DNA from: Ectocarpus siliculosus | Lineage: Eukaryota; Sar; Phaeophyceae; Ectocarpales; Ectocarpaceae | DNA: 64,000 bases | Direction of reading: 5' to 3' | Assembly (NCBI GenBank): GCA_000310025.1 | Contig: FN649734.1 | Span: 5,313,605 to 5,377,604 of the forward strand | In this document: piece after piece, positions 1-11,214 of the stretch | Layout: each line of letters starts with the position of its first letter | Numbering within the stretch: position 1 is the stretch's first letter | Program-made: the position numbers and the translations under genes | The notes under the pieces: model-generated | What the model saw: the letters and a program-made list of their open reading frames with translations, nothing else | Databases searched by the model: none | What the model was told of the DNA's origin: nothing

Positions 1-470
1 CAAGTTTTGGGAAGTCATGACCAGCGGTGCCAGGCGAAATCACGCGTCTGGTAGAGAAGGCTCTTGTCCTGTGGATCTGTTCGGCGCACCGCTTTGTCTT
101 CAGTGTCTCCGCAGTGGGGGGTAACATGGGTCTGTATGTGCCCCCCGTGATTTGAAGCGAGTGTTTTTCGCGAGTGTTGGCGTACTCCCATGAACCGGAG
201 ACATTGTTGGTTCCGCGAGCTTGGTTGGGTCGTACAATATCGACTATACGATCATTCTAACTTTGTGGTTTCCGAGGAGATGGGGTACTGCATGGACAGG
301 ATCCCGCACAGATAGGGTCGAGGGTCGCTTGTTCGTGGCATGGCTCGTAAGGGGAGCAGTGGGCTCTATTTCTTGGATGTAAGCAACGGGTTGCAACTGC
401 TTGAAACGTGATAATGATGAACTGTAAAGGATTTCTGTGCCGTCCGTTCTTGGGCTTGTTTTCTCCCAAG

Positions 471-737
471 TTGACCGTGGTGACCGCGAAAGTGGCGCTG
501 AAGGCAATGGTAGGGCTCAACGTGGACATCTCGGATTTCCTGAAGGGCGTGAAGGACGGGTTAGTCGATGAGCTAGCCGACCACAGTCCCGACGAAGAGG
601 CGCTACTTCGTGATGTATCGGGTGAGGAGAATGTCGGTGTTGACATGCACAAGGATATGAGGGCCTCGTATGAAGCGCTGAAGAAACTCATGGACAAGGA
701 GCAAGTTGGCAGGCTCAAGGACGGCCAGGGATGGTGA
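471..737 (+). CDS. Probable 3'-terminal exon of an unidentified gene entering from the left edge
   Basis: An open frame follows a pyrimidine-rich acceptor (TTTTCTCCCAAG, ending at 470) and runs 88 codons to a TGA at 735-737. The predicted C-terminus is helical, with an acidic middle (DELADHSPDEEALLRDV) and a Lys/Asp-rich end (KKLMDKEQVGRLKDGQGW). No recognisable domain is present. The bases from about 2 to 120 hold another short open stretch (reading FWEVMTSGARR) that could be part of an upstream exon, but its donor is unclear. The gene would be convergent with the TPR gene ending at 1963. I do not recognise the family. Coding status is inferred from amino-acid composition and the acceptor only. 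Confidence 0.35.
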   Translation: MTVVTAKVALKAMVGLNVDISDFLKGVKDGLVDELADHSPDEEALLRDVSGEENVGVDMHKDMRASYEALKKLMDKEQVGRLKDGQGW

Positions 738-1962
738 TGGTTATGTAGACTTCAGAGACCAAATGAAGCGTGTACAGGACGGGAGGGGGGGGATGGGATA
801 GGTTCGAAATGAAAACGTCCAAAGGTGGTTAGGCTCCACTTGAGCGCTGCCCCATCATACGTAGCACTATTGCACAGCTTCATCGAGGTAGATGCGGGGA
901 CAGGAGTGCAGCAATTGCAGCCAACCGCCATGTTGTAGATGAAGCTGGTTGTTGTAGACTAGTACGAAGGGGACAGCACGGAGCGCTGTGGCACAACGTT
1001 GGTAAGCCGTATGAATTGCGGGGTATGGAGCAAGGGGGGTGTAGAAGGCTCCGGCCCTACTACTGCTGTGGAAGAACATAACGTGCTTTTCTTATTTCTC
1101 ATGGAGTGGAGATGGTTATGCTGAGAAGCAAAGTATGACCACCTTCTATTGCCGCGTTGCTCTCTACTCGTGTAAGCCAGTTCACCTGGTGCTTACATCT
1201 TGGAGCAGTCTGTTTTTTTTTTTGCCTGTCTGGCCTTTTTCAACCCTCTGCTTTTATTGAACCATTCTTCCTCTACATTCGCCTCTACATTCGAATGGTG
1301 TTGTAGGGGTTTCCGAGTCATCGATGGCCCCCTGGGGTTTGCAAGAGGTTACAGGCTGCTAGGGTAACCTGGGCGATATGGTACACCCTGGTTGATACGG
1401 ATACCACGGTGGCAAGTACGCCTTCCCACTCCCCCACCCCCACGAGTGCCGACTCACTCTACCTTCGAGACCACCACCCCACCCTAGTATATACTGGTAC
1501 GTGTGGGGCGTGTATCTCTCTTTTCGGTCGCCATCGTCGTCGTTGTCTACTGGTGCGTTCGACTTCCCAGGTATCCGTCAAGACCTTTGCTCGGGCAGAT
1601 TGTCCGCCATGGCAGCTCACACGTTCACGTCGCGCCGGCGATCCCCTCTCCACAGAGTCGTACGAAGCCCGGGGAGGGGGATTAGCCCTGTGTTTGTTTT
1701 TTAGTTGTCATTTTCTGTGGTTGATTCGTTGCCGTCCACAAGACGAACCCGCGCAGGAAGACCGTTGCGTTCACAACACATGCAAAGAGCCACCAAGGGA
1801 GGGCAAGAGTCGGGGTAGAAGTTGGAAGTGTATTAAAGAAGGCAAGAGGACAATAGAAGCTGACGCATGTGCACCTGATAGATGCATCCAACCAACTCCA
1901 AGCCTGACCTACGTTAGAACGTACGAACAACGCGAAAGCATCGCAGGGTTAGACTAATTGTG
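738..1962. other. Intergenic region between two convergent gene ends
   Basis: No supported gene. The plus-strand open frame at 1409-1957 is rich in Ser/Pro/Thr/Arg, has no domain-like pattern, and overlaps other open frames, as GC-rich non-coding DNA often does. Both neighbouring genes end toward this stretch, so it probably holds their two 3' untranslated regions. Confidence 0.5.
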
Positions 1963-3000
1963 TCACTTTTTCGGAATCCAAAATCGTGAGACGTCCAAGG
2001 TGCTTTCTGTGGTCTCGCCGGAAGTGCGTGAAGAAGTTTGGCGCTGGGACCGTGCGTTCCCCCCTCTGAATGTATGGGTTCGTGCAGTTAACAGTTGACG
2101 CGCCTGCTTTTGTTGTCGACATGTTGCGAGTCCTGCTCGAGACTCCACCGTGTCCTTGTGATCAGCTCCCAGAATCCTCGTCCGGATTTCCAAGGCTGAC
2201 TCAAAAAGCGCCGCAGCCGCATCATTCATCTGTTTGCGTGGGAAAAGGATAACCGATCGTGTGGGCTTCGACGGTAGAAGCCTTCCATTGGTTCCTCTGA
2301 TGCGCGAAAGGCTAATTTTGCACGGGGCTTGGGCGTTTGGAAGAGACGTGTCGGCATGGGTTTTTTGTTGCACAAGAGTGATCGCTTCTGCAGTGCACAC
2401 GAGTCACTTGTGAATATCGTTCGGGAGAAAATACCTCCGACTCGCCATACGGAGTAAACGTTTGTTCATGTGCGTCCAGACTGCCTGGATGTGCTGAACC
2501 CGTCACCAGGGCCTCGAAATATCCTAAACAATGATCAAGGCAGACGTGCCGAGTTGTCCAACAAGAGGGCATACAGAAAAGTTCTGTTTCACCTTTGCGT
2601 TATCTAGCAACCTCGCCCGGGTGTGGAATGACGTGGCCACCTTTGGATGGTCGTGGCCTAGAAGGTTCTCACGGATCTCATGCGAACGGGCGTACAACTG
2701 GATCGCCTCGTCATACCTCCCCTGTTCATCGCAGCAGTACAATCATGCAGGGCGAACCACATCACAAAGGAAAAGGAGCGTACGCAACGATTCTTTGAGC
2801 AGGCGGTCGATGCTTGCTCTCGTCACGTCCCGCACCGCTTTTGAGGTACACGAGCAAGCACAACAACACGAGAAGGAGAAAGCCCAAAGTCATGCCCATG
2901 CCCAAAGTCATGCTCATGCCCAAAGACATGCTCAAGCCAGCTACCAGTAACTGAGTCGAACCGTGGATCCCGGCAGCTGGCAAATCAATTGACGTTTTCA

Positions 3001-3045
<45 letters not shown>

Positions 3046-6000
3046 TGCTCACTCAAAACACACCTGCGTGTAGAACACTCCCGCCATGCTGTTGAGCGAC
3101 TGTGCAACATCGGGGTGATCCGAACCCAGAACCTCCTCCCTGATCGACAGGGACTTCTGCAGGAGATACTCCGCCTCCTCGAACTCACTCTAGGAAGAGA
3201 ATGGCGGTGCAGCGTAATTCGCACAACGTTCGCCAACAGACGTGTGCATTGCGAAATGATTCACTCGTCCGAATCGTTGAATCGGTAACCGACCAGTCCT
3301 GCTCCCGATGTTGCCAAATGAGCAGTGGGTTACACTTTGCCACTGATATTGATAGACTGCCTTTGCCAATGGGTCGTTAGTTGTCTCCGACTACCTTAAG
3401 CGTCATCGCAACTACAACGTACGTGTAGTTATTCCTGGTAACATTCTTCCCGCATAAATGTCTTCAGTCTGCTTTCGCCAAAACTATGCCTTAACGGGAT
3501 AGGAGCCTTCTGAAACTGTTTCTCGTGCTCGCTCCCAGCCTGCAACAACTCCTCTGTAGGCAAAGCCTAAACGAAACCTATGGCGATACGAGAACCTAAC
3601 GAAGGCCGCACCCGCGATGGCTCGCCTACCTTCATGTACAGCATGACCGCCCAGTCGTGCAGCGAAACGGCAACGTCGGGATGACGTGGCCCCCGAGCCC
3701 TTACTTTTATCGCCAGGCACTGCTCAAAATGACAGTCTGCCTCCTCGAAATTACCCTGTCAGGCAACACAACGCGCACGTCTCACAAACTATGCTAGGCC
3801 GTGGAGGGATCGAAGCACGACGAAGAGAGGCGCAAAGCCCCAACCACTCGTGGCAAATCTGCAATTTGAACCGCAAACATGGGAACCGGAACCCATCAAA
3901 ATCAAATGGATACTACAGTGCAGCACTCACACACACCACTCGAACAATTATGCCTTCCAAGCACAGGGTACTAAATTGTGTTGTGCGCGAATCAAACGAA
4001 ACAGATAACAGGAAACGGCAACAAAACAAGGGGGGACAACTTTATTTTCACCCATCGCCATTGTCTTCTTTCCTCTTGGGGTCCGCTCCACTCACCATTT
4101 TGTACATGAGACCTGCTCGGTTGTGGAGTGTCTGAGCCACATGCAAGTGATCTGGTCCTAGAGCCTTTTGCCGGATTGCCAGGGATCGCCCCAAAAGAGA
4201 GTTTGCTTCGTCGAGATAATGACCCTGCGAAACGTCAAGATGAGAAGCATGGGTGAGACATATGTAATCTGATTCGGAGACAAGAGTTGAACGTGTTTTA
4301 GTTAGGCGGTACTGTGGCAACCTCTTCCTGCGGAAGTACATGCGGATTTGTGTTTTCGTTCTGAATCTGAAGGCCTTTGGTCCTCATCGTTCACTCTCAA
4401 TCGACACTTTGGATTGGCTCATGCACCAATTACCGCGCTTTCTAAAGGGTGCCGTGAACGGCCACCTCGAGGGTTCAATGCTGATGCATATCTTTGTCCA
4501 CACCGCCAGATAAGGAAACTCCAAGCCCCGGATCAGGTTCTCGCCTGCTTTGTCATCGAGACTCCTAGGTTGCTTAGATCCTTCGCGACGGTCGGATGAT
4601 CGCGGCCGAGAGTTTTCTCATCGCTGGCGAGGGCGCGACGATACAGGGGACCCGCCTCGTCGTACTTGCCCTTGCTCGCGGGTACGAAAAGAGGGGGGTC
4701 GCGGCGCACAGAGTGGCGACGCGAATTTTAGAGCAGTCATGGAGCGTCCCCAACCTACGCCCATTCTCGCACTTCAATATTCGCCCACCGCACACCACAA
4801 AGCTTGGATGAGCAGCAACATATCGCCCTTGTTTAGTCCCAAGAACATCTCCCTCGGCCATCGAGCACACGGTTCCCAGGGATAGTCATACCCCCAAGCG
4901 CAGTGTCAACGCGGTTAAGCAGCCCCTTTCCCTTGTGCCTAATGAAACGCACCTTAGCGCACCCTTTTCGTGCCACATAACTCCGAGGCACCCTCCGACC
5001 CTCTTGCAAGTTACCCTCCTCCCAAACGCACGCTTGAGCCCTTTTGTCAAATATCTACGTCCGTGGAAACGTGTTGTCACCTGCTGTGTCAACAGCCAAG
5101 CCCAGTTGTTGAGTGCGGCAGTCACTCTTTCGTGGTCCGGCCCGTAAGCCTTCTCAAGCATTGGGAGAGCCCGCCGGTACAGAGGATTTGCCTGCTCGTA
5201 GTTGTCCTTCGCAGCGAAGAGAGCAGACCAGCCGTAACGTCGGGACACGGGCGAGCGTACATGTGAAGAATTCTCGGTCAGCTGATAACGTGGCAGACCC
5301 AAGAACAGAGTACAACCACCGCTATCATACATTTGAGTAGGCCAAATGCTCGAGTACCACCGCAGATGCACCATTTTTACCTGGCGTCCTAGTACACCAG
5401 CAAGGTTGTCGAGTCCTTCAGCAACCTCTGGGTGACTTGGCCCGAGAGCTCCTTCCAAAATCTCCACGGACTTCAGAATTAATTCTTTCGCTTCGGTGTA
5501 GTGGCCCTTCAGCCGTCATAAAACGCAAAGGGGACAGCAATCGGAACATGAATATTTCATATTTTCCAGCGGTGAGCAGCTGAACAACGCATACACATGA
5601 TATTCGTACATTCGTACCCGTGTCCGAGAGTGGGAAGCAGAGCAAGCTCGTCGCACTCACCTGCTTTTGAAGTAGCATCGCTCGATTGTTGAGTGTCCGT
5701 GCAAACGAAGGGTGGTTCTCCCCAAGTGTAGCACTCATGATGGCTTGCGCCCGCTCATAAACACGCCCAGCTTCCGCAAAGTTGTCCTTATAGCACGCAC
5801 GGAATCAGAACATGGGCTCTAGGTCGGATCAAGAGAATGGACAAATGTGGGTACAAGCGACCGTCAGGTAATACGCGTAAGATATTGAACAGTCGAACCA
5901 TTCACCACGGATTATCTATGTGATTGCTTGTGTACACCTCCGTCTGCCTACAACGGGCAACGGGTAACGACTTGATAAGCCCGTACGGCTGAAAAACTTC

Positions 6001-9000
6001 TAGCACACGCTGAAAGCCTCAAAGGCAAACATTTGTGACCAATGTGCCGATTGGCTGGTTTAGCAGCCCGCCACGCAATCGGGCCAGTTTCAGAAAGTGC
6101 TAGGCGTCTTGCTACCCGCTGCCCTTCCAACTGAAACGCTACGTTGGGTATCACCTGCTGCTCGCGTACTTTGGCGACGTTGTGGAGAATAGCGGCGAAA
6201 CCCGGGTGTTTGTTGCTGACACGCATCTCGAATATCTCCAGCGCCTTCTGCAGTATGCCGTCGGCTTCTTCGTAGTTTCCCTGTAGGGAAGGGCGAAAAC
6301 AGGTGTCAGCTCAGCGAGCTTCCCGTACGTTTCCACTGACGTTCTTTGCTCAACTAACCCGAAACCGTAGGCCTGTACTATTGAGAGGTCCAGCATACCT
6401 GGATCGAAAGTACTGCCGCCCAACCCGCGAGGGCTATTGCCACAGTGGGGTGGTCACACCCGAGGACACTCTCCATCTTCGCCACCGTTTCCCGATACAC
6501 CTGCTCAGCCTCGTCGTACTTGCCCTGCCAAGAGCAAATCAGCAAACCCGCCAAACCACGGTCAGGAACCGGCACCCAAAAAACATGGAATGGGGACACC
6601 TGCGCGTTCGACGGCTTGCGCCCATGGCTCTCCTGCGGTGTAGAATATGGCGTGGAGGAGGGAAATTACTAGGGACGGGGTGAGTCACCTGTCGCGCCAA
6701 GAACTTCGCCCTGATATTCTCCGTGCGTACCAGCATCGGGTGTTCCGACCCATGAGCAGCTCGCAAAGTGCCTTGCGCGCAAGCAAGCAAGGCGTCGGCT
6801 TCCTCGTACTTACCCTTACAGGGCAGGACACAAAAATGGAGGACGAACATATCAGCAACCGATGGAGGTACAAGGGCATGACGTGATCTGCCTTGACACG
6901 ACTACCCCTCGAACAACGACAGGTCTCTTAGACAACATTCTCTCGGGCAAGGCTGACTTAATTGTAGCGGTAGAAAACTCCGAAGGCCGTGTGTCTCCTC
7001 TCAGCGCAGTTTCCCGCATTATTCAGGAGTTCGGTGCGCATGCCGCAAATGTTTCCTCTCGGATTTTGTAGGCGATGCGGGCTAACAGTTCAAGTCGGCG
7101 AGGGACAAGGACAAGACACCAGAACATGCTTCATTAAAAAGCGAAATAATTTCCTCAAACCTGATTGTCAAGCGCCACAGCGCGGTTGATGTGCGCCATC
7201 GCGACGAACGGATGGTCTGCGCTGAGTACTTTTTCGAAAATGTCCACTGCTTTCCGGTGGAGCACGTAGGCTTTCTCGTGCTCAGCCTGCGCGTGAACCC
7301 AGGTGTGATTTTTTGCGTGCTAAGGGAGCTCCGACCGCATCCGATTCAACAAGCCCCAAATAATGAGACGCAGATCGCCGATCGTGTCCACTCCATTTTC
7401 TTCACAGACCAGGCACATCGGTTGACTCCAAAGCAAGCGTGATGGTCAACCAAACAATATCTGGAACAGACGATAAACCCCCAACTAGTTCAATCTCCCA
7501 CACTACTGAAAGTTTTGCTAAACCGCCCATGAGACACCCATGGGTGACCCATGGGCCGCTCATGGGCACTTCAACCTAGAGCTTCGCCACCGGCATATCA
7601 ACCTAGAACTTAGCCACCTGCACATCAACCTAGAACTTAGCCTCCAGCGACAACCTAGCACGTATCGTGTGGGCTTGGGGGTGGGGTTACGGTTAGCGTT
7701 AGGGATATTAGCCGCTATAGTGCCCGTTCCAAAGCAGATAATCTTTTGTTTAGGAGTACAATGGTTCTCTTGAAGGGCTCTCATTGGCCGCCTATGGGCT
7801 TCCCATGGGCTGCCCACGGGCTACCCACGGGCATGCCCATGGGTCACCCATGGGTCACCCATGGGCAACAAAGCACCCATGGATGGGTCGTTTGGGAAAA
7901 CTGTAGAAAGTGTGGGAGACCCAACTCGTTAGGTTCCGTCCAACATACCTGGCTATCTAGCAAGAGCGCCGTACTGATGAGCGATGCCCCCACTTCAGGG
8001 TGGCCAGGGCCGAGTGCCTTTTCGCGGATTGCCATCGACTTCGTGAACAACGGCATCGCTTCGTCAAACTTGCCCTGCAAGGGCAGAATACAGACGCACG
8101 GATTGTCAAGGTTTACACACAAACTATCAAGACAGTGTCATCCCTGATGCTTCGGCAGTGCGTACTGTAGGTCGAACCTCCTGCTCAGCAATGGGACTAC
8201 ATGGGTAGCGTTTACCCCTGCCTACCATCAACAACGATAGGCTCTGTTGATGAAATCCACCGACAGCGAACACCAACTTCAATATCGCGCCCTCATGCTC
8301 ATGTGGCCTAAATATTAGCCTTTGGGTCAAACCTCAAGAGCAAGTGGAACTGTCGTGGGCGATCTCATCACCTGTTCTGTCAAAAGATCTGCGTGGTCCT
8401 GTAGCGACCTTGCAACATCCGGATGATCTTTGCCGAGAAGATCCTCCCTGATCTTCAAGGAGCGCTGGAGCAGTAGAGCTGCCTTCGAATACTGGCCCTG
8501 TGGCGAGAGAGATGCATTAACGATGCACAGTTCAGCTCTCCCCGGTGCAAGGCCGTCACCGGATAAAAAGTAGGTGCCGCATCAAAGTACCTGCAGCTGT
8601 GAAGCGAGTCCGAGATTGGTGCTTGCTTGAGCTTCATTCAGCAACGAGTTCCTCCATTCCTCGCTGTTGGTCTCCCCTCCTTGCATCTGTTCTTTCGCTT
8701 CGGCGAGTAGCTTCAGCCGCACACGAACGAGGAGGTGGGAGAAGAGCGCAGGCAACCGGTCACAAGTATTTCGTGCGTGCGACGTCCAAATCCCTTGAGG
8801 TTTGCGTGTTGGGTGATGAAAAACATCTCTCATGCACTCATGTGCGGGAGGGTGCAGCAGCCACGCCGTAGGCGCGCACTACAATTCCTCCCCGAATCCA
8901 CCCGATTGTCCTCTACATACCTTTCTGAAGGCCTCCTCAGCCTCGACATAGTTCCCCATATAGAGCTGCAGGGATGGGAGGACGTGCTCGGCTCCCGCCC

Positions 9001-10431
9001 AATTCACCTCGGCCAGCCTGATCATTTCCTCGAGGGTTTCGCTAGAAAGGTCGTCGAACAAGTATCTAGGATCGGTCTCGGTAGTTACTCGTAGCTCCCG
9101 CGCCCATTCGTACACCGTGTGTTGGCCATCCTTCAGTTCGAAGAACTCGCGGAGGTGCAACTGGATCTCACAAAGATGACCATTGACAACGGGGTTCACT
9201 TTCACATCCCGATAGCCGCTAGGCATCCAGTCGGAGCTGAAGCCGTTCTTCACCCTCAGAACATCTTGCGGCTGCGGGGAGAGGATGTTGTTGTTGTTGT
9301 TGTTGTTGTTGTCTTCACATTAAAAACCGTTCCGGTCTCCACTCAGTACCTTCTAATGTCCGTACTGGTCCAACTGACGCGGACGCCTTCCGTGGTCACA
9401 AGCCAACTACTCCCCAGAGGGGGGGGGTATACATTTCTAAAAAAACACAGAAACAAATTCCTCCAAGGCGCGATTTGGCCGTTAGAAACAGAGAGCCGGT
9501 GTGCGTGGTGATATCGATTACGATAGTTGCTAAACCTGTTGGGCCTTCCAGCATCCACTTCCGGCCATTTTCTGTGCGAATGTCCACCTCCTGGGGTGTG
9601 ACAACCGTTGTGATATCGAACACGGGTGAGATTTCCGATGCGATATAGAACATGAATGGGTACGGTGGATTTCCTCAATCTGCCCAGACTCCGACGCGGG
9701 AAACAACCACAAGAGGACCCTATTTAGACCACGTCACAAGCTAACTGGTCGTGTATTGAACAGACATGTACAACAGACCGTCCGCAATCGGAGCGGCACC
9801 CCGATTGGGTACTTCTTGCTTGCCCAACCAGAATTCCCGACTATTGTCAAGGATCTGCGCTTGCATGCAAAAACTGAGCTTTCGAATCGTCTTCATTCCC
9901 GTGTCATACATTGAGGCGGGCCATCATGACCGCGTAGGCTCGTTCCAGATCTTCGGGTGTTCCGCAGACAACAGCAGCACGGGCCATGTCGGCAATTTTC
10001 CCCACGTTCCCGTTGAATCTTTCCGCCTTGCGTATGACACTATCCGGTGACTTGACGCCAACAAATCGGCCTTCGCAACCGTCGCAAGTCGCAACCACGT
10101 CCTCAATTAGCTTGTCCAGATGCGGTTGCGCTTCCTGGGCATCCGCAAGGTATTCCTGGAGGCTCAATTTCTTCGGCTGTTCCATGGGCTTGAATCGAGC
10201 CGCGGCCAGGTTATTCCTCCGCAGGCATTCAAGTTTTCCCCCTCGGCTCAGCGTGAAGTACAAGCGGTCATACTCCACTTGGTACTCTTGTACCCGTTGG
10301 ACTTGGAGATACTTGAGAAGGTTGACCTTGGCATCACGATCAAGGGACGGTAGATTGCTTCGTATGTCCTTTTCCAGCTGGAGAAGCTCCTGGATATTAT
10401 GCGTACATGTAGCTGCTGCACTGCTCATCAT
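1963..10431 (-). CDS. RelA/SpoT-like domain protein with 14 kinesin-light-chain-type TPRs
   Basis: Exons: 10431-9910, 9271-8921, 8710-8591, 8497-8372, 8074-7949, 7286-7161, 6814-6689, 6524-6399, 6280-6155, 5786-5661, 5506-5381, 5206-5081, 4670-4545, 4224-4096, 3755-3630, 3189-3064, 2721-2593, 2229-1963; about 1,009 residues. All junctions are phase 0. Exons 1-2 resemble the RelA/SpoT nucleotidyltransferase fold: SVIRKAER near 131-138, KIADMARAAVV near 145-155, SGYRDVKV near 192-199 and CEIQLHL near 208-214. The His of the usual YRxxH motif is Val here, so (p)ppGpp synthesis is doubtful. Exons 4-17 each encode one 42/43-residue TPR (pattern GKYxEAxxLYxxALxIxExxLGxDHPxVAxxLxNxAxLLxxQ). The last exon holds a partial TPR and a basic tail. 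TPR solenoids bind proteins; the combined role is unknown. The start is the first ATG of a long open exon. The exon at 4670-4545 would use a GC donor. Exon 3 is the least certain boundary. Confidence 0.85.
2593..8497 (-). repeat. Array of 14 single-exon TPR units
   Basis: Fourteen exons of 126 bases (two of 129) are separated by introns of 118 to 662 bases. Each starts at the first residue of a TPR, usually Gly-Lys/Asn/His-Tyr/Phe, and ends at the Gln before GT, always in phase 0. Exons of this kind can be lost, gained or exchanged without changing the frame. The units differ clearly from each other, so this is an old array rather than a recent tandem expansion. The unit at 7286-7161 begins Ala-Glu-His instead of Gly, and the one at 6814-6689 is the most divergent. 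Confidence 0.88.
7527..7875. repeat. Inverted CCCATGGG clusters flanking a short tandem repeat, within a TPR-gene intron
   Basis: The intron at 7287-7948 contains a cluster of CCCATGGG/CCCATGAG units at 7527-7567 and another at about 7785-7875. The two are similar when one is reverse-complemented. Between them at 7567-7660 lies a tandem repeat of about 27 bases, with the core AACCTAGAACTTAGCC in three to four copies. The layout resembles a miniature inverted-repeat element, but the ends and target duplication are not clear. Confidence 0.5.
9285..9490 (-). mobile_element. Dispersed short element with (AAC)n tail, copy 1
   Basis: Read on the minus strand, the copy ends in about nine AAC units (plus 9285-9312), preceded by TTTTTAATGTGAAGAC and by a segment also found at 58331-58575, 63480-63605 and, more diverged, 24385-24500 and 42650-42705. 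Its minus-strand reading ends in a short peptide (VTTEGVRVSWTSTDIRRY then stop) that is conserved in the 58 kb and 63 kb copies. It lies in intron 1 of the TPR gene. Its (AAC)n end is only about 14 bases from the acceptor of exon 2. Confidence 0.65.
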
Positions 10432-11181
10432 CGTGCCTGAGCGGAGGAGAGCACACAGCAGTAGTACTGAACAGGAAACCTGTCCCTGGCATCTAGAAGG
10501 TACGCATATGTTTTCAGCACTCCCGCACCTCCCCTACCCCCGCGCCCCCTCTGCAACTGCAACACCTGCACACAGCAGCACTGCTGTAAAACTGCTGCGA
10601 GGGGGTTGCGTAGATGGAAACAGCCACCAGCCGCCATGCCCCCGTGTTCCGTGTAACGGCCACAGTTTTTTTTTTTCGGTCTGCTCCTCCCCCGTTAATT
10701 TTAACCCGCGGGAGCTGTCCCCGGGCGGGAAAGAGGTCGCGCGTTGATTTTCTCCTCCCTCCTCCGTTTGGTGACTTTGAGGGTATGTAGTGTGCACGGC
10801 CAGCCTTACGCTATTATCGCCGTCGTCATGAATCGGTAAAAACCCACTCAGAAAAAAAACAACTGCTCGATATTTTATGTGGGAACACATTCATTCGTTC
10901 GTCCCTTCCTTGTTGGTTGTAATTTGTTCACTCCCCCATCATTAGACTTACAGTTCTAGCCTCCATAGAAGTGAAGTCTCTACAGTAAAGTTCAGTGCTC
11001 CCTGGGGACCGGCGGACGGAGCACAGATGCATACTTAAAGGAGGCTAAGCCGTGGGCGGTAGCTTGCTCCTAGAGATAGATGAATGTAGGTTCTGTCGTT
11101 GACACGCTTGTCCACGACGACCACGTTGAGATGGGAAAGTTGCTTGTTATTATTGCTGAGAGACGATCAGCAAGGAAGGGT

Positions 11182-11214
11182 CTGAGGTGAAGTGGGGATC
11201 CAACTTCACCTCAG
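11182..11214. repeat. Perfect 12-bp inverted repeat (hairpin)
   Basis: CTGAGGTGAAGT at 11182-11193 is the exact reverse complement of ACTTCACCTCAG at 11203-11214, with a nine-base loop. It lies about 750 bases upstream of the TPR gene start codon. It could be a regulatory palindrome or a structured transcript; nothing in the sequence decides between them. Confidence 0.6.

Noticed and set aside
1409-1957. 182-codon plus-strand open frame
   Set aside because: Low-complexity Ser/Pro/Arg composition, competing frames and no family pattern.
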